From NCBI GenBank assembly GCA_965204565.1, contig CBDBEU010000005.1:744001-808000 (forward strand): a stretch of DNA of 64,000 bases, in the 5' to 3' direction. The stretch is from CBDBEU01 sp965204565 (lineage in GTDB: Bacteria; Pseudomonadota; Alphaproteobacteria; Rhizobiales; TMED25). Position 1 is the first letter of the stretch. Each line of letters starts with the position of its first letter. Under the pieces are notes generated by a model. It ran no database searches, was not told the DNA's origin, and saw only the letters and a program-made list of their open reading frames with translations. The position numbers and the translations under genes are program-made. Positions 1 through 9,689 of the stretch are shown here, in pieces.

Positions 1-453
1 AGTTTCTCCACCGCGCCGGTCCGCACCAGGGCTTCCCGGAACCGCCGGATGGTCGTCTCGTCCGGCGCCCGCGCGCCGTTATCGAGGCTGAGGAAACGGC
101 CAAAGCTGCGCCGGTCCATGATTTGGAACGCCGCCTGCGCATCCGACAGACCGTAGAGCGCCTGGATCACCGGCACCTTGAACATGAGGACCGGGTCCAT
201 CGACGGGCGCCCGCCCTGCCTGCCATCGGAACGATCGAGCGTCGCATCCAACTCTGGCCGGCAACTCTGGCCGGAAGAGCTCGAAGTCGATAACCCCTGC
301 AAGCCGCTCCAGCGGATCTCCCGCCTTCGATAACGCCGCGTAGCGCTCATCCGGATCGAACAACCCGCGCTGTGCAGCCATCGTTACCCTTCGTCGCCGA
401 TATCCCCACGGAATCACGCCAACACGCTCAAAGCCAAGGGGTTCAGGGCGTCC
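1..453 (-). mobile_element. IS5-family element, copy 1 (cut by window edge), broken transposase
   Basis: This is the 5' part of a DDE transposase whose start codon is at 381 on the minus strand (MAAQRGLFDPDERYAALSKA...). The reading frame matches the copy at 26699-27901 until about 255, where a 13-base unit (caactctggccgg) stands twice in tandem while the other copy has it once. The extra 13 bases shift the frame, so this copy is dead. The right terminal inverted repeat, read inward, is ggacgccctgaacccc (438-453). It pairs with the left end ggacaccctgccgaccc of the copy at 42281. The rest of the transposase lies beyond position 1. IS5-family assignment rests on protein resemblance and general layout. 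Confidence 0.85.
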
Positions 454-541
454 GAGTGGCTCTGGTCCTATAACAACGAACGCCCCAACATGGGCAACCG
501 CGGGATGACCCTTGCCCGGAAACTTGAGAATGGCCGCGTAA
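454..541 (+). pseudogene. IS3-family transposase OrfB, C-terminal remnant
   Basis: Directly after the IS5 end the plus strand encodes EWLWSYNNERPNMG, the C-terminal signature of IS3-family integrase-type transposases. A one-base shift then leads into KLRMAA and a stop at 539-541. Only about 29 codons survive, so this is a fossil into which, or next to which, the IS5 element landed. A similar KTEPMRMAA ending occurs in another IS3 fossil ending at 31699. Confidence 0.7.
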
Positions 542-1072
542 GTTCTACGACCAGGACCCCGCAAAAATGCGGGGATTACCCCTTCAACAAAAACCGCACG
601 CCGCACCTGAACGTAAAGCGCCACACTCTTCATCCCCCGCCCTCTGCCAAAGGTACGAAGGCTATCAATTGTGGAATATCACTCCGGACAATCAGGCCGC
701 TTCACTAGGGATCGCTCCGGCGTTCTCAGCCTGCATAGCGCGGAATGCCCGAATGCAAGCCCTTCGGCCTCAGAACTCCCCGCCGAGGAGACCGGCGCCG
801 ACGTATATCCACGCCCCATTCGCTCAGCCGCTCTCCGAACAACGGAAAATAGAAGCCTCCATCAGGCTCATGGCCCATTAAATGGTTATGCGGTTTTCCC
901 GGATTTTATTCAAGTAGAGCGCGTGTGATGGGACCATCTGGCAATCGTCAGTGCTGCCACACCTAAACATCGAACGCTTAGAACGCAACCTGCGGTAAAG
1001 GAACTCTAAAGGACGAGGAAATGTGCTTAATTTTGTAATTGCCATATTGATCAAGCTGATCGTCAATCTCGT
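542..1072. other. Non-coding stretch, nothing recognised
   Basis: About 530 bases between the IS remnants and the end of the glycosyltransferase gene. Only short overlapping open frames occur on both strands, none with a recognisable product. No tRNA, convincing terminator or repeat was seen. It is probably decayed sequence accumulated around the insertion elements. Confidence 0.5.
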
Positions 1073-4000
1073 CTATTCACCACTCCGCTCCAGGTCTGAT
1101 GCAGGCCTTGATTGCCGGTACTGATGAGGCTGCCAAGGGCCCCACTTTTCCTCAAAGATTGCCTGGTTCCTGTCGAACAACGCTTCTTTGCGCTCGGCAT
1201 CCATCTCCGTATCGAAAGTAGCGGATAGGTGATGATGGATGAAGGCGTCCTCGGCGATTGCGCACAGATACCCCTTCGAGCGGATGACTTCACAATGATC
1301 GTCGTCCTCGAACATGCCAAGACCGTACTCTTCGCAAAGCAGGCCGAACAGACCGAGGTCCTGCTTGCGAAACATTACGGCGAAATAGGCAGCAACCCGG
1401 ATCGGAGTAAATTGGCCACGATATCCCGTTGTGCACTCACGGGCGATCAGCTTCATCTCCTCCATGTTTCCGTAATTGACGGGGAGCATGGCTTCGTTGC
1501 CAATATTGTTTGTAAGCGGACCGACAACTCCGATTCCGGGATTTCGCTGAAGATGGCGAACCATAGCGTGAATTGCACCCGGCGCTAAAAAGGTATCATT
1601 GTTCAAAAGTAGGACAAACTCGCCCGAGGCGGCCTTCAGTCCAACATTGTTGCCGCGTGCAAAACCCAGATTTTCCCCATTCTCGATCAACGAAACGTCC
1701 GCGTACTCCGCCGTGCAAGCGCCAAGCTCCGCTAGCGCCGCGGGAGGAGACCCGTTATCGACGACTACGACCTCAAGATTCGGATAATGTGCGCTCCCTG
1801 CGTATAACGATTGCAGCGCCGCCTTAACCCAAATGGGCATGCCACAGGAAAGAATAATCACAGATACCAACGGGAAATTTGTCAGCACCTCTTCAAATTT
1901 CGCACCACGTTTCTGCCACGTATGATCGGCGGCATAGTCCCTTAGTGCCGCTCGGAAAGCGCTATCGCCACACTTCTCATGGGCACGCCTCACCTGACGC
2001 GCAAATTCTTTCGCCGTTTCTGCAAAAAAAACGAGTTGCTCTACCCGCGCAAGTTCCGGGAGCGGCGTCGTCACCGTAGGCTTTCCCATGGCCGAATACT
2101 CGTAAAATTTTACCGGGTCGCAGGCGTGAATGAGCGGAATGAGTTTGAAGGGGATGGTCAGGACATCCATCTGCTCCAGAAAGCCGGGCACGTCATCGTA
2201 CGGAATTTCTCCATACATGGTGACATTGTCCAACTCATCGAGTTTGGCAGCATCTGCTGATGTCACTCCTCCACAAAGATGAAACTCGAAATCTTGCTCG
2301 CCCCGTGCGACATTCGCCAAAAGTTCGGCATCGAACCATTCAGCGATTGCCCCGACATAGCCAATGTAAATCTTGCCTGGCCGCTTCGAAAAACCACTCG
2401 CTAGGAGGAAATTCGGTATGCCATCGACGCTTCCGGTTTCTGTAAAATGCTCGATTTCACAGCCATTGCGTATCAGGGCGGGTAGATCATAGGCCTGATA
2501 TTTGTTGTAGAGGTACTGAGAACTGACGACCAGCTTGTCGCATTTCTGCAGCATGTTCTGCTCAGATGTCAGGTTGTGCGGCACGGTCAGATCGAAACCG
2601 CTGATATCGTCCATACAGTCGACAACAATCTGAAATTCAGGGGAGAGATGCTGCAGAAACTGCCACCAAAATGGATGCTGAATGAGGACCTGCTTGAAGG
2701 CTGTAGCGTTTACCTGATCGATAAAGGAATAGAAGGCGGACAGCCAACTTCGAATCTGATCTGAACTCGGCTGACCGCTGTAGGGCAGAATCAAGCCGAT
2801 CGTGGCGCGCGGTAATCTCACCCGATAGAGATTCTCTGCTACCTTTGCGACCGACAGCCCCCCTGAAGAGAGCTCCATTTCAAAGTAGAATACCCGCCGT
2901 TTGGCAGATAAAAATTTGGCAATGTGCTGCGGTCGTTGTTGGCGAAAATCCCATGGGATAATAGAGAATAGGAAAATATCCGGCTGCGCACCGGAAGGTT
3001 CGACGTTGGCGGTTGCCTGTTCGGTTGGATTGTACACTGGTGGCTGGTGGGGCAGCCGTTTTGGAATTCCCTCAGGGTTCGGGATATATGAGCGGATTCT
3101 ATTGACGGCATGGTCCGGCAGAATGGATCGCACGGCGATACTAGAAGCTCTGAAGAAATTGCGATACAAGGGCCGCAAGACCGTGAGCTTTTCACGGTTA
3201 AAATTTTTGAAAACTTCTTGGTACGCAATATGGAGATTCTTGTTTTCCACACTCAAAGATTCAAGTCGACCCACGATATTTCCTGAATCTTCGGATATTT
3301 GCGTTAAATCCCTAGCAAGCGCTTTAATCTGCTTATCTTTTTGTGAAGATTGAGAGGTGATCTCAGTGATCACCATCCTATCTGATTCGGACTGCAGAGC
3401 TTTCTGTTTCAATTGCTCGCCGATCTGATCTAATTCTGTAGAAAGTGCATCAATCCGCTGATCTTTTTGTGATGACTCAGCCAGGATTGTCTCTAACCAG
3501 CTTTTGTCAGACTGAGATTCTGAGTTCAGGCGCTGCACATCGGCCACAGCCTGTTGCGCTTCTCCGGCAAAGCGATCACGGGCGTTTGTTAGCCGCCGTT
3601 CCCGCGCATTCAACTCCGGGAACGTCGCCTCACCGAAAACCAGCGCGGCTGCCTCGAACTCCACTCGCACGCGGTCAAGCGCGGCCAGTGCCGCTTCGCT
3701 GTTCGCCTGCTGCGACAGGCCACACAACGCCCGATAGGCCGTCTTGATCCAGCCAACGACTTCAGGATCAGCTTCCAGCGTGCTCATTGCGGCATCATGG
3801 TGTTGCAGATCATACGACAGATGATTTTCGATCTCAGCCGCTGCTTCTTCCTGCGGCCGCGGCCATGACAGGGACAGCGCTTGTGCAATTTGGCGCGCCT
3901 GCTTGCGCCAGCCGTCTAGGAACTCTTCGTAAGACACAAAGGCCCGCGGCCTGCCGCGCGTCGCGAACTCTGCATCGAGGACATGGCGCAACCAAAGCAG

Positions 4001-4543
4001 GCTTGCAAATCCCCGCGTCATGTTGTCTCGCTCCTGGAGCGAGGCAATCACAGCCAATGGGTTGCGATGCGTCAGAACAAACAGGGGCTCGACATCGAGT
4101 TCTCCCAGCATCTCTTGATAAAATCCAGCAAACCGACAGATACGAGGATCTTTCAGGACAATGAGTGGCGCTTCGCCGTATTCTTCGACGATGTGTCTCT
4201 TAATCTCACTCTTGAAGTATCTGGCACGTTTAAATCCAATTAGTTCTGGATCAAAGACCCGCCAGTCATCCCAGCGACTTCCAGCTTCCGCAAGCATTGA
4301 ATCATGCAATAGAACCAGAGGCGCTGGCTCCCAGTGGCCACCCTCGTTGCCCCTTCCAAAACCCGAAACAGTCTTGGGCAAGCACGATCCGAGCAGGTTC
4401 AAAGTCCGCGTAACGGCGCTGGTCCCGGATCGGTGCATGCCGAGCACGAGAAGACAAGCGCGTGTGGAATGCACCGATTCCTGTTGGCCTGTCCGTCTTT
4501 GCTCCTCTTCATCCACAGAGGTATTATCAAAAGGAACGACCAT
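1073..4543 (-). CDS. Three-domain fusion: sulfotransferase-like, coiled coil, GT4-like and GT2 glycosyltransferases
   Basis: A 1156-residue protein. Residues about 31-250 look like a sulfotransferase: the motif GMHRSGTS (35-42) is the PAPS phosphate-binding loop, and HRNPLAVIASL (159-169) resembles the 3'-phosphate region. Residues about 310-450 are rich in Q, E, S and D and likely form a coiled-coil spacer. Residues about 520-860 resemble a GT4-type glycosyltransferase (PWDFRQQRPQHIAKFLS; GYVGAIAEWFD; CDPVKFYEYSAMGKP, a nucleotide-sugar binding signature). Residues about 890-1140 are a GT2 domain (SVIILSCG, VVVVDNGS, NNDTF at 982-986 as the metal-binding DXD-like site). No signal peptide or membrane helix is evident, so the enzyme is probably cytoplasmic and builds sulfated or complex surface glycans. 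The domain calls are good; the substrate is unknown. It is flanked by IS fossils and its middle part is richer in A+T than the housekeeping genes, suggesting transfer. Confidence 0.85.
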   Translation of the reverse strand: MVVPFDNTSVDEEEQRRTGQQESVHSTRACLLVLGMHRSGTSAVTRTLNLLGSCLPKTVSGFGRGNEGGHWEPAPLVLLHDSMLAEAGSRWDDWRVFDPELIGFKRARYFKSEIKRHIVEEYGEAPLIVLKDPRICRFAGFYQEMLGELDVEPLFVLTHRNPLAVIASLQERDNMTRGFASLLWLRHVLDAEFATRGRPRAFVSYEEFLDGWRKQARQIAQALSLSWPRPQEEAAAEIENHLSYDLQHHDAAMSTLEADPEVVGWIKTAYRALCGLSQQANSEAALAALDRVRVEFEAAALVFGEATFPELNARERRLTNARDRFAGEAQQAVADVQRLNSESQSDKSWLETILAESSQKDQRIDALSTELDQIGEQLKQKALQSESDRMVITEITSQSSQKDKQIKALARDLTQISEDSGNIVGRLESLSVENKNLHIAYQEVFKNFNREKLTVLRPLYRNFFRASSIAVRSILPDHAVNRIRSYIPNPEGIPKRLPHQPPVYNPTEQATANVEPSGAQPDIFLFSIIPWDFRQQRPQHIAKFLSAKRRVFYFEMELSSGGLSVAKVAENLYRVRLPRATIGLILPYSGQPSSDQIRSWLSAFYSFIDQVNATAFKQVLIQHPFWWQFLQHLSPEFQIVVDCMDDISGFDLTVPHNLTSEQNMLQKCDKLVVSSQYLYNKYQAYDLPALIRNGCEIEHFTETGSVDGIPNFLLASGFSKRPGKIYIGYVGAIAEWFDAELLANVARGEQDFEFHLCGGVTSADAAKLDELDNVTMYGEIPYDDVPGFLEQMDVLTIPFKLIPLIHACDPVKFYEYSAMGKPTVTTPLPELARVEQLVFFAETAKEFARQVRRAHEKCGDSAFRAALRDYAADHTWQKRGAKFEEVLTNFPLVSVIILSCGMPIWVKAALQSLYAGSAHYPNLEVVVVDNGSPPAALAELGACTAEYADVSLIENGENLGFARGNNVGLKAASGEFVLLLNNDTFLAPGAIHAMVRHLQRNPGIGVVGPLTNNIGNEAMLPVNYGNMEEMKLIARECTTGYRGQFTPIRVAAYFAVMFRKQDLGLFGLLCEEYGLGMFEDDDHCEVIRSKGYLCAIAEDAFIHHHLSATFDTEMDAERKEALFDRNQAIFEEKWGPWQPHQYRQSRPASDLERSGE

Positions 4544-4777
4544 GCACTATCTCCGGAAAATCCTTATGATGCCCGCATTACGACTATACAATTGCGACTA
4601 TACGTAAGACCCTTAACCGACATTCGCGGGATGACGGCCATCGCCGAGTTGATACTGCCTCCACGGGCGGACATCTGCAACCCAGGACCATCGTCGTGGG
4701 GATCGAAGGACAGCGAGAACGGTGACGCCGGCGTATATCGCGCCGGGATTGCCGATTTCGTCGTCATCGGGACACAC

Positions 4778-4945
4778 CTCGCCCGTGGTTCTTGCCGGTG
4801 CGCGGATCAACAAGCTCATGGCCGGCCATGTCCGTCAAGCCGAGCGCGTCATCAAGCTCGCGGCAGGCCGGCGTCGGTGGTGATTCCGCAACCGCGGAAC
4901 TCGAGCTTCAGGCGGCGGTCGAAATCGAGCCGAAGAGGCCCGTCA
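4778..4945 (-). pseudogene. IS1380-family transposase, N-terminal remnant
   Basis: The minus strand reads FDRRLKLEFRGCGITTDAGL and then, in another frame, CRELDDALGLTDMAG and DPRTGKN. This is the expected order at the N-terminus of IS1380-family transposases. A few bases are missing between the two parts, so the frame is broken, and nothing recognisable follows downstream. The remainder of the 4600-5067 interval shows no other gene that I can support. Confidence 0.6.
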
Positions 4946-5067
4946 ACCGTTTCACCCGCCGGGTTCGCCATATGCCGCGCCCCAAAATGCGCTCAAGACA
5001 TTGTTTTCTTATGACGGAACCAACGATCAAGCACATCAATCAATTGAGCCATATGGGAAACGCGGCA

Positions 5068-6498
5068 TTATACAGGCGTGCGTGTCTGATCGCCAATGCG
5101 TGCGAGGGTTTCTTCACGGCCTAATACTGCCATGACATCAAAAACGCCTGGTGAAACCGTGCGTCCGGTGAGCGTGGCGCGCAGGGGCTGTGCCAAGGCA
5201 CCAAGCTTAACCCCGCTTTGGTCCGCGAACTGGCGGATGGCATCTTCCAGCGCCTCGCTGGAAAATGATTCGATTGATGCAAGTTCGCCCGCCAGCCCAG
5301 CCAAAAGCCCGCGTGCCTCGGTGCTGAGCTGTTTTTTCGCTTTTTCATCGATGTTGAGCGGGCGTGGGGCATATATGTAGCCGGCAAGCTCGATCAATTC
5401 ATTCAGTGTTTTGGCCCGCTCCTTGAGCCCGGGCATGGCGGCCAGAAGCCTTGCGCGCACCGTGTCATCAAGTGGTTGGTCGATTGCGCTGCCCTTTTCT
5501 AGATGGCCGAGGTCGCCCAGCAGGATGTTCAACAGCGTTTCGTCCTCGCAATGGCGCAGATAGTAGCCGTTCAGGTTCTCCAGTTTGGCCAGATCAAGCC
5601 GCGCCGGTGCCCGGTTGATCTGGCCAAGATCGAACCATTCGATCATTTGTTCGATCGACATGATCTCGTCGTCGCCATGGCTCCAACCGAGCCGCACCAG
5701 ATAGTTGCGCATCGCTTGCGGCAAATATCCCATCTCACGGTAGGCCTCCACGCCAAGCGCGCCGTGACGTTTGGAGAGTTTGACGCCGTCGGCGCCATGG
5801 ATCAGCGGGATATGCGCCCATTCAGGTGTGATCCAGCCAAGCGCCTCGTAGATCTGCGCTTGGCGGGCGGCATTGGTGAGGTGATCATCGCCTCGAATGA
5901 CATGGCTTACGCCCATGTCATGGTCATCAACCACCACTGAGAGCATGTAGGTGGGTGTGCCGTCGCTGCGCAGGATCACCAGATCGTCCAGTTGATCGTT
6001 GGCGAAGGTGACATCGCCCTGAACCTGGTCGGCGATGACGGTCTGGCCCTCCTGGCGCCCGCGCAGGCGGATTGCAGGTGCCGCGCCGGCCGGCGCCTCG
6101 CTTTCGTCTCGGTCGCGCCAGGTGCCATCATACCGCGGCGGCTTGCCGGCGGCGCGCGCTGCTTCGCGCATCTGGGTGAGTTCTTCGGGCGAGGCATAGC
6201 AGCGATAGGCGTTGCCTGATGCCAGCATTCCCTCGGCCACCGCGCGGTGCCGATCGGCGCGGGTGTGCTGATAAATGATCTCGCCATCCCAATCGAGCCC
6301 AAGCCATTCAAGCCCGCTCAGGATTGTTGCGATCGCTTCCTCTGTTGATCGCGCGCGGTCGGTATCTTCAATGCGCAGCAGCATGCGCCCGCCAGTATGA
6401 CGGGCAAAAAGCCAGTTGAACAGGGCCGTTCGGGCGCCGCCAATATGGAGAAATCCGGTAGGCGAGGGGGCAAAGCGAGTAACAGGCTCGGAGGGCAT
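5068..6498 (-). CDS. gltX: Glutamate--tRNA ligase
   Basis: A class I aminoacyl-tRNA synthetase of 476 residues, the normal length, charging tRNA-Glu in the cytoplasm. The HIGH-type signature is APSPTGFLHIGGARTALFNW near residue 10, and the KMSKS-type loop is VKLSKRHG near 240. The start at 6498 puts the catalytic signature about nine residues from the N-terminus, as usual. It is divergent from comEC with 78 bases between, which must hold both promoters. Many Rhizobiales carry two GltX paralogues, one possibly charging tRNA-Gln indirectly; which type this is cannot be told from the window. The gene is intact. Confidence 0.97.
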   Translation of the reverse strand: MPSEPVTRFAPSPTGFLHIGGARTALFNWLFARHTGGRMLLRIEDTDRARSTEEAIATILSGLEWLGLDWDGEIIYQHTRADRHRAVAEGMLASGNAYRCYASPEELTQMREAARAAGKPPRYDGTWRDRDESEAPAGAAPAIRLRGRQEGQTVIADQVQGDVTFANDQLDDLVILRSDGTPTYMLSVVVDDHDMGVSHVIRGDDHLTNAARQAQIYEALGWITPEWAHIPLIHGADGVKLSKRHGALGVEAYREMGYLPQAMRNYLVRLGWSHGDDEIMSIEQMIEWFDLGQINRAPARLDLAKLENLNGYYLRHCEDETLLNILLGDLGHLEKGSAIDQPLDDTVRARLLAAMPGLKERAKTLNELIELAGYIYAPRPLNIDEKAKKQLSTEARGLLAGLAGELASIESFSSEALEDAIRQFADQSGVKLGALAQPLRATLTGRTVSPGVFDVMAVLGREETLARIGDQTRTPV

Positions 6499-6576
6499 GG
6501 GGGGCTCCGCATGGATTAAAATTCGCGCTTGTCCGATCAGGGCTCAAGGCACCGGTCCGCTCGTGTAGCATAGGCC

Positions 6577-8745
6577 TTGATGATTGTCAGGCATGAGACC
6601 GGCGGGGATTTGCAGCCCTACCACACGCGTGGGCCGCACTCTCGCCCCATCGCTGGTGTGGCGGGACTGGCCGCGCGTTTGGCCCGGAATGAAGAGGGGC
6701 GCGGATTTCTATGGTGGCCGGCCGGATTGGCGGTGGGCATTGCAGTTTATTTCAACCTGCCGCGCGAACCCGACTGGCGAGTGGCGGTGCTTGCCGCGGC
6801 GGCCGTTCTGGCTCTGACACTATGGGCGCGGCGTCATTCCGGCTTTGCCTATATCACGTCGCTGGCGCTCCTGGCTTGCACCGTCGGATTTGCAGCCTCC
6901 TCGGTGCGTACTTATTGGGTGGCGGCACCGGTGGTTCTCGAACGCATCGGACCGGTTGAAGTTGAAGGTACGGTAATCGCAGTGGATGCGCGCGGGTCGT
7001 CCAGGCTTGCCGTGCGCATCAGGCCGGGGCGCATCGACCGCCTGGCATCCGATCAGACGCCGGCGGAAATCCGCATCACTGCGGCCAGGTCGCAGGCCGG
7101 TGTGCTCAACGCCGGCGATCGTGTGAGTGCAAGGGCGGTCCTCATGCCGCCTCCTGGACCGGTGGCTCCGGGCGCATATGACTTTGCCCGCCGGGCCTGG
7201 TTTGACCGTCTTGGAGCGGTCGGCTTTGCGGTGTCGAATATTGAACGCACCGAGGATGCGCGCGCGTCACGAAAAATCAGCTTCGCTCTTGCGGTAGAGC
7301 GTTTGCGTGCGCGCATTGCCGGTAAGATCGCAGAAGCCGTGCCCGGCCTGCAAGGCACGGTGGCGGCCGCTCTGCTCACCGGCAAGCGCGGCGCCATACC
7401 CGAAGACGTTTTGTTGAAAATCAGGGATGCTGGACTGGCTCATCTGTTGGCTATTTCCGGCCTGCATATGGTGCTGGTCTGCGGTGCAGTGTTTTCCGCC
7501 GTTAGCCTGATGTTGGCGCTTGTGCCGTGGCTGGCACTGCGCATCACGGTCGGCAAATGGGCCGCTGCTGCCGCACTTGCGGCCGGTCTTGGCTACTACC
7601 TACTTGCCGGCGGTTCGGTCGCCACAGAGCGCGCCTTCATCATGGCGATGATTTCACTGTGTGCGATCATGATCGACCGCCCGGCAATCACCATCCGCAA
7701 TGTCGCCATCGCCGCCACCGTCACGCTTATGCTGCGCCCGGAAAGCCTCAATCAGGCCGGGTTTCAGATGTCATTCGGCGCTGTAGTGGCGCTGGTCGCA
7801 TTTTATGAATATGCGCGCGCCGTGCGGGGCAGGAAAAATCCCGAACATCGCACACCGCCACGCCCGGTAACGATCATCGCACGCACCATCGCCGCGGTTG
7901 CCGCCACCACCATCATTGCCACCTTGGCGACAGGCCCGATTGCCGCTTACCATTTCAACCGTGTTGCAGCCTACGGCCTGGTGGCCAATCTGGTGGCGGT
8001 ACCTCTAGCCGGCTTTGTCGTCATGCCATTGGGGTTGGTCTCACTTGCGGCGATGGCTGTTGGACTGGAGGCCATACCGCTGGAACTGATGGCCGCGGCA
8101 ATCGGCTACATCATCGACGTTGCGGCAAGGGTAGCTGCATGGCAGGGCGCCGTACGTCTGGTCCCGGCAACGCCGGGTCTGTGCTTGGTGCTGTTCGTGC
8201 TTGGTGGGCTCTGGCTTTGTCTGTGGCGCAGCAGCTGGCGTCTGGTGGGGATTGGCCCCATGGTAATGGCTGCACAGATTGGCGCATTTCACAGCCCGCC
8301 CGATCTGTTGATTGCGCGTGACGGGCGTAACATTGCCATAAGAGCAAGTGATGGCCGCCTGTCCATTGCACTGCCGCGGGCAGAGGGCTACTCGCTTGAA
8401 CAATGGCTGCGGCGCGATGGCGACATGCGCAAGCCCGCCAAGGCAACTCCGGGCATTTTCTCCTGCGACACATCGGCCTGTGTTGCTAGCGCCGCCAACG
8501 GGCTTAAAGTCGCCTATGTCATGCGCCGCGACGCGCTGGTCGAGGAATGCTGGGCGAGCGATATTCTGGTAACGCCACTCGTGGTGAAAACGCCCTGCCG
8601 GGCATCGCTGGTGATCGATCTGTTCGACTTGAGACGCAACGGGCCCCACGCAGTGAAGTTTGCCGCTGACGGGTCATTTCAACTGAGCGACAGTGCCTCG
8701 ATACGCGGCCACAGACCTTGGGCGGAATCGGGATTTGGCAAATGA
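6577..8745 (+). CDS. comEC: ComEC/Rec2-family DNA uptake channel protein
   Basis: A 722-residue polytopic inner-membrane protein. The N-terminal third (about 50-230) has two or three helices followed by a soluble segment typical of the DUF4131 region. The competence core at about 230-540 includes LLAISGLHMVLVCGAVF and many hydrophobic helices. The C-terminal 150 residues are a reduced, degenerate version of the metallo-beta-lactamase-like domain; no HxHxDH motif is seen, as in many alphaproteobacterial homologues. The family moves single-stranded DNA across the inner membrane. It lies between gltX (divergent) and lexA (convergent), an arrangement conserved in Rhizobiales. Whether the organism is competent cannot be judged here. 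Confidence 0.93.
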   Translation: MMIVRHETGGDLQPYHTRGPHSRPIAGVAGLAARLARNEEGRGFLWWPAGLAVGIAVYFNLPREPDWRVAVLAAAAVLALTLWARRHSGFAYITSLALLACTVGFAASSVRTYWVAAPVVLERIGPVEVEGTVIAVDARGSSRLAVRIRPGRIDRLASDQTPAEIRITAARSQAGVLNAGDRVSARAVLMPPPGPVAPGAYDFARRAWFDRLGAVGFAVSNIERTEDARASRKISFALAVERLRARIAGKIAEAVPGLQGTVAAALLTGKRGAIPEDVLLKIRDAGLAHLLAISGLHMVLVCGAVFSAVSLMLALVPWLALRITVGKWAAAAALAAGLGYYLLAGGSVATERAFIMAMISLCAIMIDRPAITIRNVAIAATVTLMLRPESLNQAGFQMSFGAVVALVAFYEYARAVRGRKNPEHRTPPRPVTIIARTIAAVAATTIIATLATGPIAAYHFNRVAAYGLVANLVAVPLAGFVVMPLGLVSLAAMAVGLEAIPLELMAAAIGYIIDVAARVAAWQGAVRLVPATPGLCLVLFVLGGLWLCLWRSSWRLVGIGPMVMAAQIGAFHSPPDLLIARDGRNIAIRASDGRLSIALPRAEGYSLEQWLRRDGDMRKPAKATPGIFSCDTSACVASAANGLKVAYVMRRDALVEECWASDILVTPLVVKTPCRASLVIDLFDLRRNGPHAVKFAADGSFQLSDSASIRGHRPWAESGFGK

Positions 8746-8860
8746 GCATTCTTACGCCCATTGGTCGCACAGCGGGAGCCCCCATGAGCACATAGTGAGC
8801 ATTCACCTGGTTGAACCTTGACCGGCCGACACGCTGCCGCTCAACACCGCAACCAATCGT

Positions 8861-9559
8861 CTAGTAGCTGCGCATCAGCGCCACCAGACGTCCCTGCACC
8901 TTGACCCGATCGGGTCCGAAAATGCGCGTTTCATAGGTCGGATTGGCAGCCTCGAGCGCAATCGAATCGCCGCGCCGGCGCAGTCGCTTCAGCGTTGCTT
9001 CTTTGTCATCGATCAGTGCGACGACAATATCGCCGGAGCTGGCCGTTTCGGTCTGGCATAAAACCACCGTGTCGCCATCGAAAATACCGGCCTCGATCAT
9101 CGAATCACCCTTGACCATAAGGGCAAAATGTTCGCCGTTGCCCAACATGTCGGGCGGCATCGCCAGCGAATGGCTGTGGTCCTGAATGGCCGAGATCGGT
9201 GAGCCCGCGGCGATCCGCCCCATCATCGGAATCTGGACCGATTGGCCGGCATCATATTCGTCGGGATCGACGATCTGCGGACGGCCGCGATTGCCTTCAA
9301 TGACACTTGGCCTGAAGCCGCTGGAGCGCGCCGCCGGAATGATCGCGTCGGGCAATCTCAGCACCTCAAGCGCGCGTGCACGGTGCGGCAGGCGGCGAAC
9401 AAAGCCGCGTTCCTCAAGTGCTGTAATCAATCGGTGAATACCGGACTTGGAGCGCAGATTGAGCGCATCCTTCATTTCATCGAAAGACGGTGGAATGCCG
9501 GTTTCCTTCAGCCGTTCATGGATAAAGGACAGGAGTTCGTGTTGCTTTTCGGTCAACAT
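8861..9559 (-). CDS. lexA: SOS repressor LexA
   Basis: A 232-residue repressor and self-cleaving protease. MLTEKQHELLSFIHERL begins the winged-helix DNA-binding domain. The cleavage site is the AG pair in MMGRIAAGSPISA. The catalytic serine lies in KGDSMIEAGI and the lysine in DKEATLKRL. I chose the start at 9559, which gives the standard N-terminus; an upstream in-frame start at 9649 would add 30 residues unlike LexA and run across the SOS box. The gene follows moeA in the same direction but with its own operator, so it is probably autoregulated and responds to RecA filaments after DNA damage. Confidence 0.96.
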   Translation of the reverse strand: MLTEKQHELLSFIHERLKETGIPPSFDEMKDALNLRSKSGIHRLITALEERGFVRRLPHRARALEVLRLPDAIIPAARSSGFRPSVIEGNRGRPQIVDPDEYDAGQSVQIPMMGRIAAGSPISAIQDHSHSLAMPPDMLGNGEHFALMVKGDSMIEAGIFDGDTVVLCQTETASSGDIVVALIDDKEATLKRLRRRGDSIALEAANPTYETRIFGPDRVKVQGRLVALMRSY

Positions 9560-9619
9560 TGTCGCGTCTGGTCCCCGCAAGCCGGATGAGTCACGCACAA
9601 AACAGGAACATCTATACAT

Positions 9620-9634
9620 GTTCCAGTTGTGTTC
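9620..9634 (-). promoter_or_regulatory. SOS box (LexA operator) upstream of lexA
   Basis: The plus strand reads GTTC-cagttgt-GTTC, a perfect match to the alphaproteobacterial SOS box GTTC-N7-GTTC. It lies 61 bases upstream of the lexA start. It overlaps a 20-base inverted repeat (ggaacat, six-base spacer, atgttcc) at 9605-9624. Autoregulation of lexA is the usual arrangement in this class. Confidence 0.85.
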
Positions 9635-9689
9635 TGCAAGCGTACTCACGCCTGACCGGACAAATTGACCAAGCCTTGCTCAACATCGT

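Noticed and set aside
4564..4767. A 67-codon minus-strand frame upstream of the fusion gene
   Set aside because: It lies next to the IS1380 remnant, matches no family I know and has an overlapping alternative frame of equal length.
9560..9649. Longer LexA starting at 9649
   Set aside because: The extra 30 residues do not resemble LexA and the frame would include the SOS box.
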